Shown here in pieces: positions 8,431 through 17,584 of a stretch of DNA of 39,189 bases (positions are counted from its first letter, which is position 1; every line of letters begins with the position of its first letter). The stretch lies in NCBI GenBank assembly GCA_025361735.1, contig JANYKD010000118.1, positions 1 to 39,189 on the forward strand, given 5' to 3'. Position numbers and translations under genes: made by a program. The notes under the pieces are model-generated. The model had not been told where the DNA came from. It saw nothing but the letters and a program-made list of their open reading frames with translations, and did no database searches. This DNA is from Phycisphaerales bacterium (GTDB lineage Bacteria > Planctomycetota > Phycisphaerae > Tepidisphaerales > Tepidisphaeraceae).

Positions 8431-9783
8431 ATGCGCAAACGGCTTATCTTGTGGTGTGCGGCGGCGTCACTGTTCGCTGTGCCGGGCGGGTTGCTGCACG
8501 TCGGCAACAGTGCGCTCGCCAATCCGGACGATGACGGCGCCGAGGCGAACATCGACGACTCCATGCGGTTCGTCCTGCCCGGGCGCCCGGATGTGCCCGA
8601 GCCGCAGCATCCGCCAATGTCGACAACCCGGAACGTGGATACCGGAAAACCCCCGCATGAATGGCAACGTCTGACTGACGACTGGTTTAGCCTGCGGCCC
8701 TGGCTGGATGATCGCGGCATTTCCTTCCAGGCCAACCTCACTGTGGACGGCACAAAGAACCTCACAGGCGGAGCCGATACCGCCGGTGACGCCTGGCGCA
8801 ACCTCTTCAATGCCAACGTGACGCTGGACCTGGATCGCCTCGCCCATTGGAAGGGCGCCACCATTTTCACGAATTTCCAGAACCAGGACGGACGCAACGG
8901 CTCAGAACTAACGGGCAACGCCCTGGGCATTTCCAATATCGACGCCGACGGCCGCACGCAATTGTCGGAGTTCTGGTTCGAGCAGAAACTGTTTGAGGAC
9001 AAGCTGCGCATCAAGATCGGCAAGGTGGATGCATCCGGCGAGTTCGGCCCGTGCGAGCACGCGGCCGATTTCATCTCGCCATCGTTCACGCAGACGCCGA
9101 ACATCCTTGGCTTTCCGTCGTACCCGGATCCGGCCACGAGCGTGAACGTCTTTGTGAAGCCGACGGAGCATTGCTACGCAAGTTTCGGCCTTTACGACGG
9201 AGCCACGCACAAGGGTACAAACACCGGTTCCTACGGCCCGGCGAAGTTCTTCGGTGCGGGCCTGTTCCTGATCGGCGAAGGGGGCGCGATGTGGGAACTC
9301 GGCGAGAAGCTCAACGGCCGGGCGGGCGTCGGCGCGTGGTATGACACCAGCGAGTTCGAGAAGCTCTCCGGCGGCACGGAATCCGGGGCAAGGGGTGCAT
9401 ACCTGATCGTCGATCAGAAAGCCTGGCGGGCAAAGCCGGATGAGAAAGACAACGATCGCGGTATCTCTGTCTTCCTGCGCTACGGATGGGCTGATCCCGA
9501 TCTGAGCAACATGGAACATCATCTGGCCGTCGGACTGGCATGGGCCGGGCCGCTCGCCGCCCGACCGGACGACATCCTGGGGCTCGGCGTGACCGCGGCC
9601 CGGTTCAGCGGCCACGCAGGCACGGACGAGGACTACGAAGTGGCGATCGAACTGTTCTACAAATTGCGCGCACTCAAGTTCCTCGCCATCCAGCCGGACC
9701 TGCAATACATCCACAACCCCGGCGGCCTGCGCTCGCAGGACGACGCCCTGGCGGCAACGATCCGCATGGTGGTCGACTTCTGA
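8431..9783 (+). CDS. OprB-family outer-membrane porin
   Basis: A 450-residue exported beta-barrel of the carbohydrate-selective OprB family, expected to let sugars diffuse across the outer membrane. It starts with MRKRLILWCAAASLFAVPGG, a Sec signal peptide, with cleavage near ALA-N (about residue 30). The family pattern is visible: LDDRGISFQANLTVDGTKN, then alternating aromatic/charged strands, the FWFEQKLFEDKLRIKIGK segment, and a C-terminal strand ending in a phenylalanine (IRMVVDF), the usual barrel-assembly signal. Start at 8431 is supported by GAGGA ten bases upstream and by the signal peptide; a longer reading from 8167 adds 88 low-complexity residues and is rejected. Substrate cannot be told from sequence. 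Confidence 0.9.
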   Translation: MRKRLILWCAAASLFAVPGGLLHVGNSALANPDDDGAEANIDDSMRFVLPGRPDVPEPQHPPMSTTRNVDTGKPPHEWQRLTDDWFSLRPWLDDRGISFQANLTVDGTKNLTGGADTAGDAWRNLFNANVTLDLDRLAHWKGATIFTNFQNQDGRNGSELTGNALGISNIDADGRTQLSEFWFEQKLFEDKLRIKIGKVDASGEFGPCEHAADFISPSFTQTPNILGFPSYPDPATSVNVFVKPTEHCYASFGLYDGATHKGTNTGSYGPAKFFGAGLFLIGEGGAMWELGEKLNGRAGVGAWYDTSEFEKLSGGTESGARGAYLIVDQKAWRAKPDEKDNDRGISVFLRYGWADPDLSNMEHHLAVGLAWAGPLAARPDDILGLGVTAARFSGHAGTDEDYEVAIELFYKLRALKFLAIQPDLQYIHNPGGLRSQDDALAATIRMVVDF

Positions 9784-9862
9784 TTCCCGTATTGGGAAGA
9801 TCGCCTGCGTATGATATCGTGGCGGCCACGGTACACAGTCCTTAACCCGTGTGGATGCCCCT

Positions 9863-11617
9863 ATGACCCATGCACCGCGGACTCCGGCTCGTCGATCACA
9901 CCAGAACACCCCCAAGCCAGCAGGCCACGCCCCGCCCGACGCGTCGGCCAGGGAACCGTTCCCCCCGCGCATGCCCATGGGGCAGTTCCTCTTTGAATAC
10001 CTGCACCGCCGCGGCGTGCGACACTCCTTCGGCGTGCCGGGGGATTTCGCCCTGTCTACCTTCGCCTGGCTGGAGAAATCGCCGATCCAGTCCATCACCA
10101 TGACCCACGAACCTGGTGCCGGCTTTGCGGCCGACGCCTATTCGCGACTGAACGGCATCGGCCTGGTCTGCGTCACCTACTGCGTGGGCGGGCTCAACGT
10201 CCTCAACGCCATCGCCGGGGCCTATGCGGAAAAGTCGCCCGTGGTTGTCGTATCCGGGGCGCCCGGGCGCAAAGACCGCGAAACAGACCCCCTGCTGCAT
10301 CACAAGGTGAAGACCTTCGACACGCAACGGCGAGTGTTTGACGAAGTGACCGTGGCCACCACCGTACTGCTGGACGAACAGCGGGCGGCCGCGGAAATCG
10401 TCCGCTGCGTCGAGGCGTGCCTTCGCCACAAGCGGCCGGTCTACATCGAAGTTCCCTACGACATGGTGGACCGGGAGATCCCCATCCCGGCGACATTCGA
10501 GGCTGAATGGGTTGGCCTGCCCACGGACGCCGATGCCCTGCAGGCGGCACTGGCGGAAACCGTGGAGATGCTCCGCCACGCGAGCCGGCCGGTGATCCTC
10601 GCCGGCGTCGAGTTGCACCGCTTCGGGCTGGCCGATGCGGTGGTGAAGATGGCCGAGAAGCTGCGGATTCCCATCGCGGCCGATCTGCTGAGCAAATCGA
10701 CGGTGGCCGAGAACCACCCGCTGTACCTGGGTGTGTTCGGCGGGGCCATGTCATCCGATGCGCATGTGCGGCATTATGTGGAGAGTTCCGACTGCCTGCT
10801 CATGCTGGGAACCTTCCTCACCGACATGAGCCTGGGGATCTGGACGGCACGCCTGGACCGGGCACGCTCGATCCTGGCGACGAGCGAGGCGATCAAGGTC
10901 CGCTATCACACGTACGAACAGGTGCACTTCCCGGACTATCTCGCGGGGTTGGCCAGCGCGGCGATCAAGCCCAAGACATTCAAGCGGCAGAACCCCCCTG
11001 CCCCGTTTGCCGCACTGACGCGGTCGGAGTTGACGGACAAGATCACCATGACGGAACTGGTCCGCATCCTCTCGCTCCACCTGGACGAGAACTGCTGCGT
11101 GGTCTCGGACGTGGGCGATGCGATCTTCGGCGCCGTGGGAATCCGCACCTCCAAACGGTCGGAGTTTGTGGCACCGGCGTATTACCTGTCGATGGGTTTC
11201 GGCGTGCCGGCCGGGATCGGCGTGGCCATCGCCAACCCCGCGATGCGGCCCATCGTCCTCGTTGGCGACGGGGCGTTTCAGATGACCGGCACCGAGTTGT
11301 CGACCGCGGTGCGACTGGGACTCAAGCCGATCGTGCTGATCCTGAACAACGAGGGCTACGGCACCATGCGGAAAATCCGCGATGGGGCGTTCAATGTGAT
11401 CTCGCAGTGGAACTACACGAAAATCTGCGAACTCGTGGGCGGCGGTGAGGCCACCATCGCCGCGACCAAGGGCGAACTCGACGGCGCCATCCGCTCGGCC
11501 ATGGGCTCGGAAACCCTGCGCGTGATCGAAGTGCGCCTGCCGCGGAACGACATGAGCCCGCAACTTGCGAACATGACCGCGGAGCTGTCCAAGGCACGAG
11601 CCTCCAAGAAGGAATAG
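9863..11617 (+). CDS. ThDP-dependent 2-oxo acid decarboxylase (pyruvate/indolepyruvate decarboxylase type)
   Basis: Thiamine-diphosphate enzyme that decarboxylates a 2-oxo acid to an aldehyde. From 9863 it has 584 residues: the PYR domain with the catalytic glutamate (E83 in MTHEPGAGFAADAYSR), the paired histidines diagnostic of the PDC/IPDC group (H146-H147 in LLHHK), a central domain, and the PP domain with the ThDP/Mg motif GDGAFQM...LILNN. The start is uncertain: a Pro/Arg-rich extension precedes the conserved domain, and ATG at 9971 would give 548 residues, closer to the family's usual 550-570; neither has a good ribosome site. Substrate (pyruvate, indolepyruvate, phenylpyruvate) is undetermined. 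It stands alone between the porin and the T6SS cargo island. Confidence 0.88.
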   Translation: MTHAPRTPARRSHQNTPKPAGHAPPDASAREPFPPRMPMGQFLFEYLHRRGVRHSFGVPGDFALSTFAWLEKSPIQSITMTHEPGAGFAADAYSRLNGIGLVCVTYCVGGLNVLNAIAGAYAEKSPVVVVSGAPGRKDRETDPLLHHKVKTFDTQRRVFDEVTVATTVLLDEQRAAAEIVRCVEACLRHKRPVYIEVPYDMVDREIPIPATFEAEWVGLPTDADALQAALAETVEMLRHASRPVILAGVELHRFGLADAVVKMAEKLRIPIAADLLSKSTVAENHPLYLGVFGGAMSSDAHVRHYVESSDCLLMLGTFLTDMSLGIWTARLDRARSILATSEAIKVRYHTYEQVHFPDYLAGLASAAIKPKTFKRQNPPAPFAALTRSELTDKITMTELVRILSLHLDENCCVVSDVGDAIFGAVGIRTSKRSEFVAPAYYLSMGFGVPAGIGVAIANPAMRPIVLVGDGAFQMTGTELSTAVRLGLKPIVLILNNEGYGTMRKIRDGAFNVISQWNYTKICELVGGGEATIAATKGELDGAIRSAMGSETLRVIEVRLPRNDMSPQLANMTAELSKARASKKE

Positions 11618-11648
11618 GGATTTTCGAAACATCGACGATCCACAGCGG

Positions 11649-11670
11649 CGTGGTCGATTCGTCGATCACG
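11649..11670 (+). terminator. Possible stem with TTCG loop downstream of the decarboxylase
   Basis: CGTGGTCGA (11649-11657) and TCGATCACG (11662-11670) pair over nine positions (one G-U) around a TTCG tetraloop. No T-run follows directly; a run of six T lies about 20 bases further. It could end the decarboxylase transcript, but support is weak. Confidence 0.3.
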
Positions 11671-11711
11671 TCATCTGCGTCGGCGCGGCAATTTTTTCGG
11701 GAGCACATGGA

Positions 11712-11771
11712 GTAGCACAGGCGTCTCGCCTGTGTCAAAGTGTTCGGACACAGCCGAGACGGCTGTGCTAC
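11712..11771. repeat. Doubly palindromic intergenic repeat upstream of vgrG
   Basis: Two 25-bp arms, 11712-11736 and 11747-11771, are inverted copies matching at 23 of 25 positions. Each arm is itself a hairpin (ACAGGCG-TCT-CGCCTGT and ACAGCCG-AGA-CGGCTGT). The element can fold as two small hairpins or one long stem. The two mismatches are compensated inside each arm, so both arm hairpins stay perfect. It looks like a REP/MITE-type repeat and marks the left edge of the T6SS cargo island. Confidence 0.85.
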
Positions 11772-11906
11772 GTTCGTCAGCCCTGGCATTCTCCCGAAAA
11801 CATTGCCACGCCGACCCGCTTTTCCACTGTCCGCGCTGTTGAAAAAGGCACCGGATTGGGGATACTTCAGTCTGGTCATCAGGTCACGTCCCGGAGGAAG
11901 AAACCT

Positions 11907-14093
11907 ATGTCGCGCACACAAGACAATCGCGAAGTGGGCGTTTCGTGCCTTCTTGGAAACAACGTGCTCCTGCTCAGCCGGTTCCGCGGCACGGAAGCCC
12001 TCGGCCGGCCGTTCGAGTATGACCTAGAACTGCTCAGCGAGGATTTCCAGGTTGATTTCGACCGCGTGCTGGGCCAACCCATGGTGCTGCGCATGCAGCT
12101 TCACGATGATCAGAATTCCGAGCAGACCCGCTACTTCCATGGCTTCGTCAGCCGCTTCGAGCAGGCGCCCGTGGCCGGGGCCACCAGCCGGGTGGCGGGA
12201 TATCGCGCCACGGTCGTGCCCTGGCTCTGGTTCCTGACGCGGCGTTCGGACTGCCGGATCTTCCAGGAAAAGAACGTGCCGCAGATCGTGCTGGAGATCT
12301 TCCGCGAGCACGGCGTGGCCGACTTCGAACTGCGTCTGACGCACGACTACAAGCCGCGAGAGTACTGTGTCCAGTATCGCGAGACCGACTTCGACTTCGT
12401 CAGCCGCCTGCTCGAGGATGAGGGCATCTATTACTATTTCGAGCACACCAGCGAGAAACACACGCTGGTGCTGTGCGACTCCATCTCGGCCCACCTGCCG
12501 TTCGACGGCTTTGACTCCGTGGGCTACAACCCGACCGACAACACCGCGGGCATCCGCAAGGGCCGGATCAGCACCTGGACCCTTCGTCGCCAGGTGCAAC
12601 CCGGCATCTACTCACACAACGATTTCGACTTCAAAGTGCCGCGCAAGATGCTGCGGACCTATCGCAAGAACCCCCGGCCGCACGCGGCCGCACGCTACGA
12701 GATCTACGACTATCCCGGCGGCTACATCGAGGACGGCCACGGCGAGCAGCGCGCCCGCGTCCGCCAGGAAGAACTCGATGCCCAGCATGAGACCATCAAA
12801 GGCGCCGGCGACTGCCGCGGCCTGGCCTGCGGATACACGTTTAAGTTCGACGATTACCCGCGCGAGGACCAGAACCGGGAGTATCTGATCACCTCAGCCT
12901 GCTACGACCTGCGCGGAGATCCCTTCGCCTCGGCCAGCGAATCGCCGGGTCGCAGCGGCCAGGCCGGGAAGACCGCCGTGGCGAAAGCGGACAAGGGACC
13001 GGATTTCGCCGTAAGTTTCACGGTCATTGATGCGGATACGCCATTCCGCCCGGCCCGTACCACGGAGCAGGCCGTCGTCGAAGGCCCACAGACGGCCGTC
13101 GTCACCGGCCCGGCCGGCAAGGAAATCCACACCGACAAACACGGCCGGGTAAAAGTGCAGTTCCACTGGGATCGCTACGGCGAACACGACCAGGACAGTT
13201 CCTGCTGGATCCGCGTCTCGCAACCCTGGGCCGGCAAAGGCTGGGGCGGCATCCAGATCCCGCGCATCGGCCAGGAGGTCATCGTCGATTTCCTCGAGGG
13301 CGACCCGGATCGCCCCATCATCACCGGCCGGGTCTACAACGGCGACAACATGCCGCCGCTGTCCGGCGCCGGCCGGCCGGGCTCACCGCCAGCCCCGAAG
13401 AGCGCCGAGGAGTCGTCGCACTTCATGACGCTCAAGTCCAACAGCCTTGGCGGCTCCGGTGGCCATAACGAAATCACCATGAACGACGCCGGCGGCGCCG
13501 AGACGCTGTACATCAAGGCGCAGAAGGACGAGACGCACGAGGTGGGGCATGATCGGAAGGATACGGTGGGGAATGACGAGGTGATCGAGATCAAGCATGA
13601 TCGGACTGATACGGTTGACCATGACGAGACGCGAACCGTTCACAACAACCGGAAACGGACGGTCGACAAGAACGAGACCATCTCCATCGGCAAGAATCGC
13701 ACGGAGAACGTCGGCCAGAATGAGACGGTTACGATCGCCATGCTCCGGACGCATTCCATCGGGATTAATGACATGCTTAGCGTCGGGGCGGCTCAGGAGA
13801 TCAGCATCGGGGCGGGGCAGACCGTCAGCGTCGGCCTCGTGCAGATGATCTCGGTCGGCGACAGCCGCATAAGCAAGATTGCGGCCAGCGATTCGATCAC
13901 CGCCGGGAAAACGTTTTCTGTTAATGCCGGCGACCAGATTATGCTCAAGACGGGCGACGCCAGCATCACGATGAAGAAAGACGGCACCATCGCCATCAAG
14001 GGCAAGGACATCTCGATTACGGCAAGCGGTAAGATCGTGGCCAAGGCCAGTGGCGATGTTATTATCAAGGGTAAGAAGATCGCACACAATTAG
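11907..14093 (+). CDS. vgrG: Type VI secretion spike protein VgrG (TssI)
   Basis: Trimeric needle tip of the type VI secretion system, loaded with effectors and fired with the Hcp tube. The 728-residue protein has an N-terminal gp27-like part (about 10-385), the gp5-type OB fold (about 393-478, with HGRVKVQFHWDR and WGGIQIPRIGQEV), and from about 530 a long row of short beta-helix repeats (DTVGNDE, RTVHNNR, NVGQNET) ending in the spike segment SITMKKDGTIAIKGKDI. Start at 11907 follows GGAGGAAG; an upstream in-frame ATG (11856) has no ribosome site. It is the first gene of an island of putative cargo and adaptor genes; no tssB, tssC, tssM or clpV gene is in the window, so this is an orphan VgrG cluster. 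Confidence 0.95.
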   Translation: MSRTQDNREVGVSCLLGNNVLLLSRFRGTEALGRPFEYDLELLSEDFQVDFDRVLGQPMVLRMQLHDDQNSEQTRYFHGFVSRFEQAPVAGATSRVAGYRATVVPWLWFLTRRSDCRIFQEKNVPQIVLEIFREHGVADFELRLTHDYKPREYCVQYRETDFDFVSRLLEDEGIYYYFEHTSEKHTLVLCDSISAHLPFDGFDSVGYNPTDNTAGIRKGRISTWTLRRQVQPGIYSHNDFDFKVPRKMLRTYRKNPRPHAAARYEIYDYPGGYIEDGHGEQRARVRQEELDAQHETIKGAGDCRGLACGYTFKFDDYPREDQNREYLITSACYDLRGDPFASASESPGRSGQAGKTAVAKADKGPDFAVSFTVIDADTPFRPARTTEQAVVEGPQTAVVTGPAGKEIHTDKHGRVKVQFHWDRYGEHDQDSSCWIRVSQPWAGKGWGGIQIPRIGQEVIVDFLEGDPDRPIITGRVYNGDNMPPLSGAGRPGSPPAPKSAEESSHFMTLKSNSLGGSGGHNEITMNDAGGAETLYIKAQKDETHEVGHDRKDTVGNDEVIEIKHDRTDTVDHDETRTVHNNRKRTVDKNETISIGKNRTENVGQNETVTIAMLRTHSIGINDMLSVGAAQEISIGAGQTVSVGLVQMISVGDSRISKIAASDSITAGKTFSVNAGDQIMLKTGDASITMKKDGTIAIKGKDISITASGKIVAKASGDVIIKGKKIAHN

Positions 14094-14101
14094 AGGTCAA
14101 C

Positions 14102-14578
14102 ATGCACACCACGCTTCCAGTGCTTCCGGCGGAACCGTCGGCGAAAGTCAAACCCAACACACCGCGTGCCAAGGCCGGCGGAGTCATCATCGGCGAAGTG
14201 CGCGAGGTTGATGCGGACGGCCGGGTGTGGATCGCGCTTCCCTCCCCCTGGGATAGCCCTGAATCCGCTTTCTCCTGCCTTTGCAGCATCAAGGATCTGA
14301 CTCCCGGCCGCCGCGTCGCGGTGATGTTTCAGGATGAGAATTCCAGCATGGCCGTGGTGCTCGGCCCCGTCGTGGCGGATTTACAGACCCCTGTTGATGT
14401 GGCGCCCAGGAAGCCGCGTACCATCAACCTGGAGGCCGACGAGGAGATCACGTTGCGTTGTGGCAAAGCCAGCATTCAATTGCTTAAAGATGGCAGTCTG
14501 CGCATTCGTGGCAAAGAGGTGCTCAGCCGGGCTTCAGGCACAAACCGGATCCGCGGCGGAAACGTCCAGATCAACTGA
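14102..14578 (+). CDS. DUF6484-type spike-associated protein
   Basis: 158 residues. Residues about 26-90 (GGVIIGEVREVDADGRVWIALP...PGRRVAVMFQDENSSMAVVLG) match the DUF6484 pattern seen beside VgrG genes. The tail (about 107-158) has the same spike-like beta pattern as the end of VgrG (ITLRCGKASIQLLKDGSLRI). It starts 8 bases after vgrG with GAGGT as ribosome site, so it is surely cotranscribed. A likely role is to sit at or near the VgrG tip, or to help load cargo; this is inferred from context and the similar C-terminal pattern. Confidence 0.8.
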   Translation: MHTTLPVLPAEPSAKVKPNTPRAKAGGVIIGEVREVDADGRVWIALPSPWDSPESAFSCLCSIKDLTPGRRVAVMFQDENSSMAVVLGPVVADLQTPVDVAPRKPRTINLEADEEITLRCGKASIQLLKDGSLRIRGKEVLSRASGTNRIRGGNVQIN

Positions 14579-14593
14579 TGCGAGTGTGTCATC

Positions 14594-15628
14594 ATGTGGG
14601 CCGTGAACAACCAGACACGATTCAAAGCCGACCGCGCCTTCGCTCGTGATTCCGAGGGTGCGGAGGTCTGGATTGTCGCTGTTCGTGCCACCTTTCAGAT
14701 CGACAAGCATGGCACGGTGAAAGTGGCCGAGGTTCAGGACGACGTCTGCCTGGCGCCGAAATACCTTGGCGAGCCGGCCCGCAGCCCGTTGCGCTATGAG
14801 ACCGACCTGATTCGTACCAAGCCGGGCACAGACGTTATCCTGCATGCCCACGCGCACGCACCGGGCGGCCGACCCAGCCGTTCCGTCGACGTTGCCTGGC
14901 GAGTCGGATCGTTGGCCAAGCAACTGCGGGTTCTTGGCGACCGTGTCTGGGAGCCGGCACTTCTCGGCGTCGCCCCCGGCGAGCCGCAGCCGTTTGTCTC
15001 CGTTCCCATCACGTACGACCGCGCCCTCGGTGGTCCGCTCGCCACCGACGACGGCACTGCTCGTGACGCATGCAACCCCATCGGCATCGGCCGGATCCCG
15101 CGGCCTGGTTGGCCGGTCCCCAACATCGAGTACGTCGACGCCCCCATTCGCTCTCCGCATCACAAAGGCCCGCCCGCTGGTTTCGGCCCGATTCCCTGCG
15201 ACTGGCAGCCGCGCGTCAAACTCGCCGGAACCTACGACGATGCCTGGCAGAAGGAACGGCAACCTCTGGTCGCTCGAGATTTTCAGGATGCCTACTTCCG
15301 CTGCGCCCCGGCCGACCAGCAGGTTGACGGGTTCCTCTCCGGCGGCGAAGAAGTCGTGCTCTCCAACCTCACGCTGGAAGGACTCTGGCGCTTCCAACTG
15401 CCCCGCATTCGGCTTGGATTCAGTACCCGTATAGACGGCGGCACCATGCATCATCGCGGGCAATTGCACACTTTGATCATCGAGCCGGAAGATCGCCGCC
15501 TCATCATGGTCTGGCAGGCCGCCTTGCCGTGCCACCATACCCTCTACACATTGAAGGAGACTGTCGTCATTGAGAAGAAGCGCCTGTCGCACCACGTGAT
15601 GCAAGAACCGGAGGTCGTCTGCCCATGA
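14594..15628 (+). CDS. DUF2169-family T6SS-associated protein
   Basis: 344 residues without signal peptide or membrane segment. The opening (VNNQTRFKADRAFARDSEGAEVWIVAVRATFQI) and the later blocks DVILHAHAHAPGG, GFGPIPCDWQPR and LPRIRLGF are typical of DUF2169 proteins encoded in VgrG/PAAR cargo clusters. Members are thought to act as adaptors or chaperones between spike and effector. The stop codon overlaps the next gene's start (ATGA at 15625-15628), which points to translational coupling with the ketosynthase-fold protein. The ribosome site is weak. Confidence 0.82.
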   Translation: MWAVNNQTRFKADRAFARDSEGAEVWIVAVRATFQIDKHGTVKVAEVQDDVCLAPKYLGEPARSPLRYETDLIRTKPGTDVILHAHAHAPGGRPSRSVDVAWRVGSLAKQLRVLGDRVWEPALLGVAPGEPQPFVSVPITYDRALGGPLATDDGTARDACNPIGIGRIPRPGWPVPNIEYVDAPIRSPHHKGPPAGFGPIPCDWQPRVKLAGTYDDAWQKERQPLVARDFQDAYFRCAPADQQVDGFLSGGEEVVLSNLTLEGLWRFQLPRIRLGFSTRIDGGTMHHRGQLHTLIIEPEDRRLIMVWQAALPCHHTLYTLKETVVIEKKRLSHHVMQEPEVVCP

Positions 15629-16707
15629 GCGTCCCCATGCTCCAGGACGAAGCGATCTATATCGTCGGCGCCGGCGCGCAGACGCCTGTGGGCCGTTATG
15701 TCCTCGCGGCCGCGGCGGCCGTGCGCTGCGGCATCTCCGCCTATGCCGAACACCCGTTCATGATCGACAAACACGGCGAGCCCATGGTCGTGGCCCGGGC
15801 CGACTGGCTGGACGAGACGCTGCCGCTGGAAGATCGAATTGTCACCCTTGCCGTGGATGCGGCGCAGGAAGCCCTGCACCCCATAGCCGCACAGTTCCCC
15901 ACGCTGCGCCGGCACATGCGCGTCCACATTGCCCTTTCGGCCGAGAACCTTCCCGACCCGGTGCAACGGCAGAGAGTTCTTGATCGCATTGCCACGGGAA
16001 CCGACTTCGGGGCCAGCGATTCGAGCATCGAACTGGTTGCCAATGGCCACGCCGGCGGGCTCCTCGCCCTGGAAAACGCCTGCCGCCAGTTGCGCCGGGG
16101 TGAAGCCGAGTTCTGCCTCGTCGGCGGCGCGGACTCCTGGATCGACCCGGAACGACTGGAAGCCATTGACTTCGCCGGACGCCTTCACTCCGTGAACTAC
16201 AGTTGGGGCTTCACCCCCGGCGAAGGCGCGGGCTTCTGCCTCGTCACCACCGGCGCGATGGCCCGCCGCCTGGGCCTCCCGCCGCTGGCCGAACTGCTGG
16301 CCGTGGCCACCGCCCAGGAAACCAAACTCATGGGCACGAAGACCGTCTGCATTGGCGAGGGCCTCACGGCCGCGTTCCGGGGCGTGCTCCCCGCTTGCCA
16401 AGCGCTGGCACAGCGCGTGGCCCACTGCTACTGCGACTTCAACGGCGAAACCTACCGCGCGGATGAATACGGCTTCACCATCTGCCGCACCCGCGAAGGT
16501 TTCGAGGACCCCGGCAGCTTTACCGCCGCCGCCGAATGTTGGGGCGACGTGGGTGCCGCCTCGGGTTCGCTGGCGCTCACGTTGCCCCTCGCCGCCTGGT
16601 CGCGCGGCTACGCCAGAGGCCCGGTGACTCTGGCCTGGAGCAGCAGCGCCCGCGCCCCACTCCGCGCTGCCGCCTTGTTGAAACAACCCGCCACCGTGGA
16701 GAAATGA
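15625..16707 (+). CDS. Degenerate beta-ketoacyl-synthase-fold protein of T6SS cargo clusters
   Basis: 360 residues with the thiolase/ketosynthase fold pattern: an opening IYIVGAGAQTPVG, the helix ALENACRQLRRGEAEFCLVGGADS (about 148-171) and the FTPGEGAG turn (196-203). The catalytic residues are missing. The nucleophile region reads VANGHAGG (138-145) where active enzymes have a TACSS-type motif; the HGTGT segment is replaced by DFNGETYRADEY (271-282); and the second histidine motif reads GDVGAASG (307-314). It is therefore probably a structural or loading factor and not a lipid enzyme. Its place between DUF2169 and a PAAR-like effector is typical for such cargo modules. Confidence 0.8.
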   Translation: MSVPMLQDEAIYIVGAGAQTPVGRYVLAAAAAVRCGISAYAEHPFMIDKHGEPMVVARADWLDETLPLEDRIVTLAVDAAQEALHPIAAQFPTLRRHMRVHIALSAENLPDPVQRQRVLDRIATGTDFGASDSSIELVANGHAGGLLALENACRQLRRGEAEFCLVGGADSWIDPERLEAIDFAGRLHSVNYSWGFTPGEGAGFCLVTTGAMARRLGLPPLAELLAVATAQETKLMGTKTVCIGEGLTAAFRGVLPACQALAQRVAHCYCDFNGETYRADEYGFTICRTREGFEDPGSFTAAAECWGDVGAASGSLALTLPLAAWSRGYARGPVTLAWSSSARAPLRAAALLKQPATVEK

Positions 16708-16711
16708 CGCC

Positions 16712-17584
16712 ATGCCGGTCACGATCAACATCAACAATCTGACGCTCTGCCACAAAGGCAGCAACGGTATATCGACTGCGACGATCCCAGACGTGTGCAA
16801 GACACCTTCGCCTGGTGGGCCGGTGCCGATTCCATATCCTAACATTGCCATGTCTAGCGACTTGGCGAAGGGAACCACCACCGTTGAAGCCGATGATGGG
16901 AACATGTGCGCCAACTACGACTCTGAGTTCAGCAAGAGCACTGGCGATGAGGCGGGCACGGTGGGCGGGGTGGCGTCCAGCACGTTCATCAAGGAAGCAT
17001 CCTGGCTCACCTTCTCATTCGACGTGAAGTTGGAAGGCAAGGCAGCCTGCCGGCTCACGGACAAAATGTTTCACAATCACCAGAACACCGTTAACATGGC
17101 GGGCCTAATTCAAAAGGTATTGGGTGTTTCTGATGCGGAATTCTGCAGGCTCTGCAAAGACTGTGGCAAGATGGCCGATGGCGAGATCGCCTGGGATAAG
17201 AAAATGCAAGGTGAGTACACGAAGGCCATGAACGATCCGAACAACAAAACGGGCACAGACATCGAGAATGCTCTTCAGAAGTCACTGTCGGGTCAAGGGA
17301 TCAAGACGGTTACAGCCGGTACAACAGATACCAGCGGTAACATCAAGATTGTACCACGCAAGGATCCTTGTGCGAAAGTCTCTGAGGCCGGGACCATGGC
17401 TCACGAAAAGATTCACCAAGGCACGCAGCAGGCGATGGAAGCAAAGCTTGGCAAGGGCACGCCGGCCTTTAATAAGGAATGGAACGACGCCAAAAACTGG
17501 GCGAGCGACGAGGTAAACGCTTACGGTGCAGGTCAGAAGTTTATGGAGGATTTCAAGAATGAGTGTAAAGCTTCCTGTCCCTAG
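16712..17584 (+). CDS. PAAR-like (DUF4150) protein with C-terminal HExxH domain, candidate T6SS effector
   Basis: 290 residues. The N-terminal part (about 1-130) is a DUF4150/PAAR-like spike-tip domain (PDVCKTPSPGGPVPIPYPNIA... and HNHQNTVNMAG). A cysteine cluster follows (C145, C148, C151). The C-terminal part holds HEKIH at 231-235, an HExxH zinc-metallopeptidase signature, and E267 in DEVNAY about 32 residues later as a possible third zinc ligand. This is the layout of a cargo-fused (specialised) effector delivered by VgrG. Base composition drops in the 3' half, suggesting that the toxin end was exchanged separately. The next gene overlaps its end and could encode immunity. Protease activity is inferred from the motif only. 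Confidence 0.78.
   Translation: MPVTININNLTLCHKGSNGISTATIPDVCKTPSPGGPVPIPYPNIAMSSDLAKGTTTVEADDGNMCANYDSEFSKSTGDEAGTVGGVASSTFIKEASWLTFSFDVKLEGKAACRLTDKMFHNHQNTVNMAGLIQKVLGVSDAEFCRLCKDCGKMADGEIAWDKKMQGEYTKAMNDPNNKTGTDIENALQKSLSGQGIKTVTAGTTDTSGNIKIVPRKDPCAKVSEAGTMAHEKIHQGTQQAMEAKLGKGTPAFNKEWNDAKNWASDEVNAYGAGQKFMEDFKNECKASCP

Noticed and set aside
11413-11921. Minus-strand small frames between the decarboxylase and vgrG
   Set aside because: They cross the doubly palindromic repeat and the gene ends and have no start signals or conserved features.
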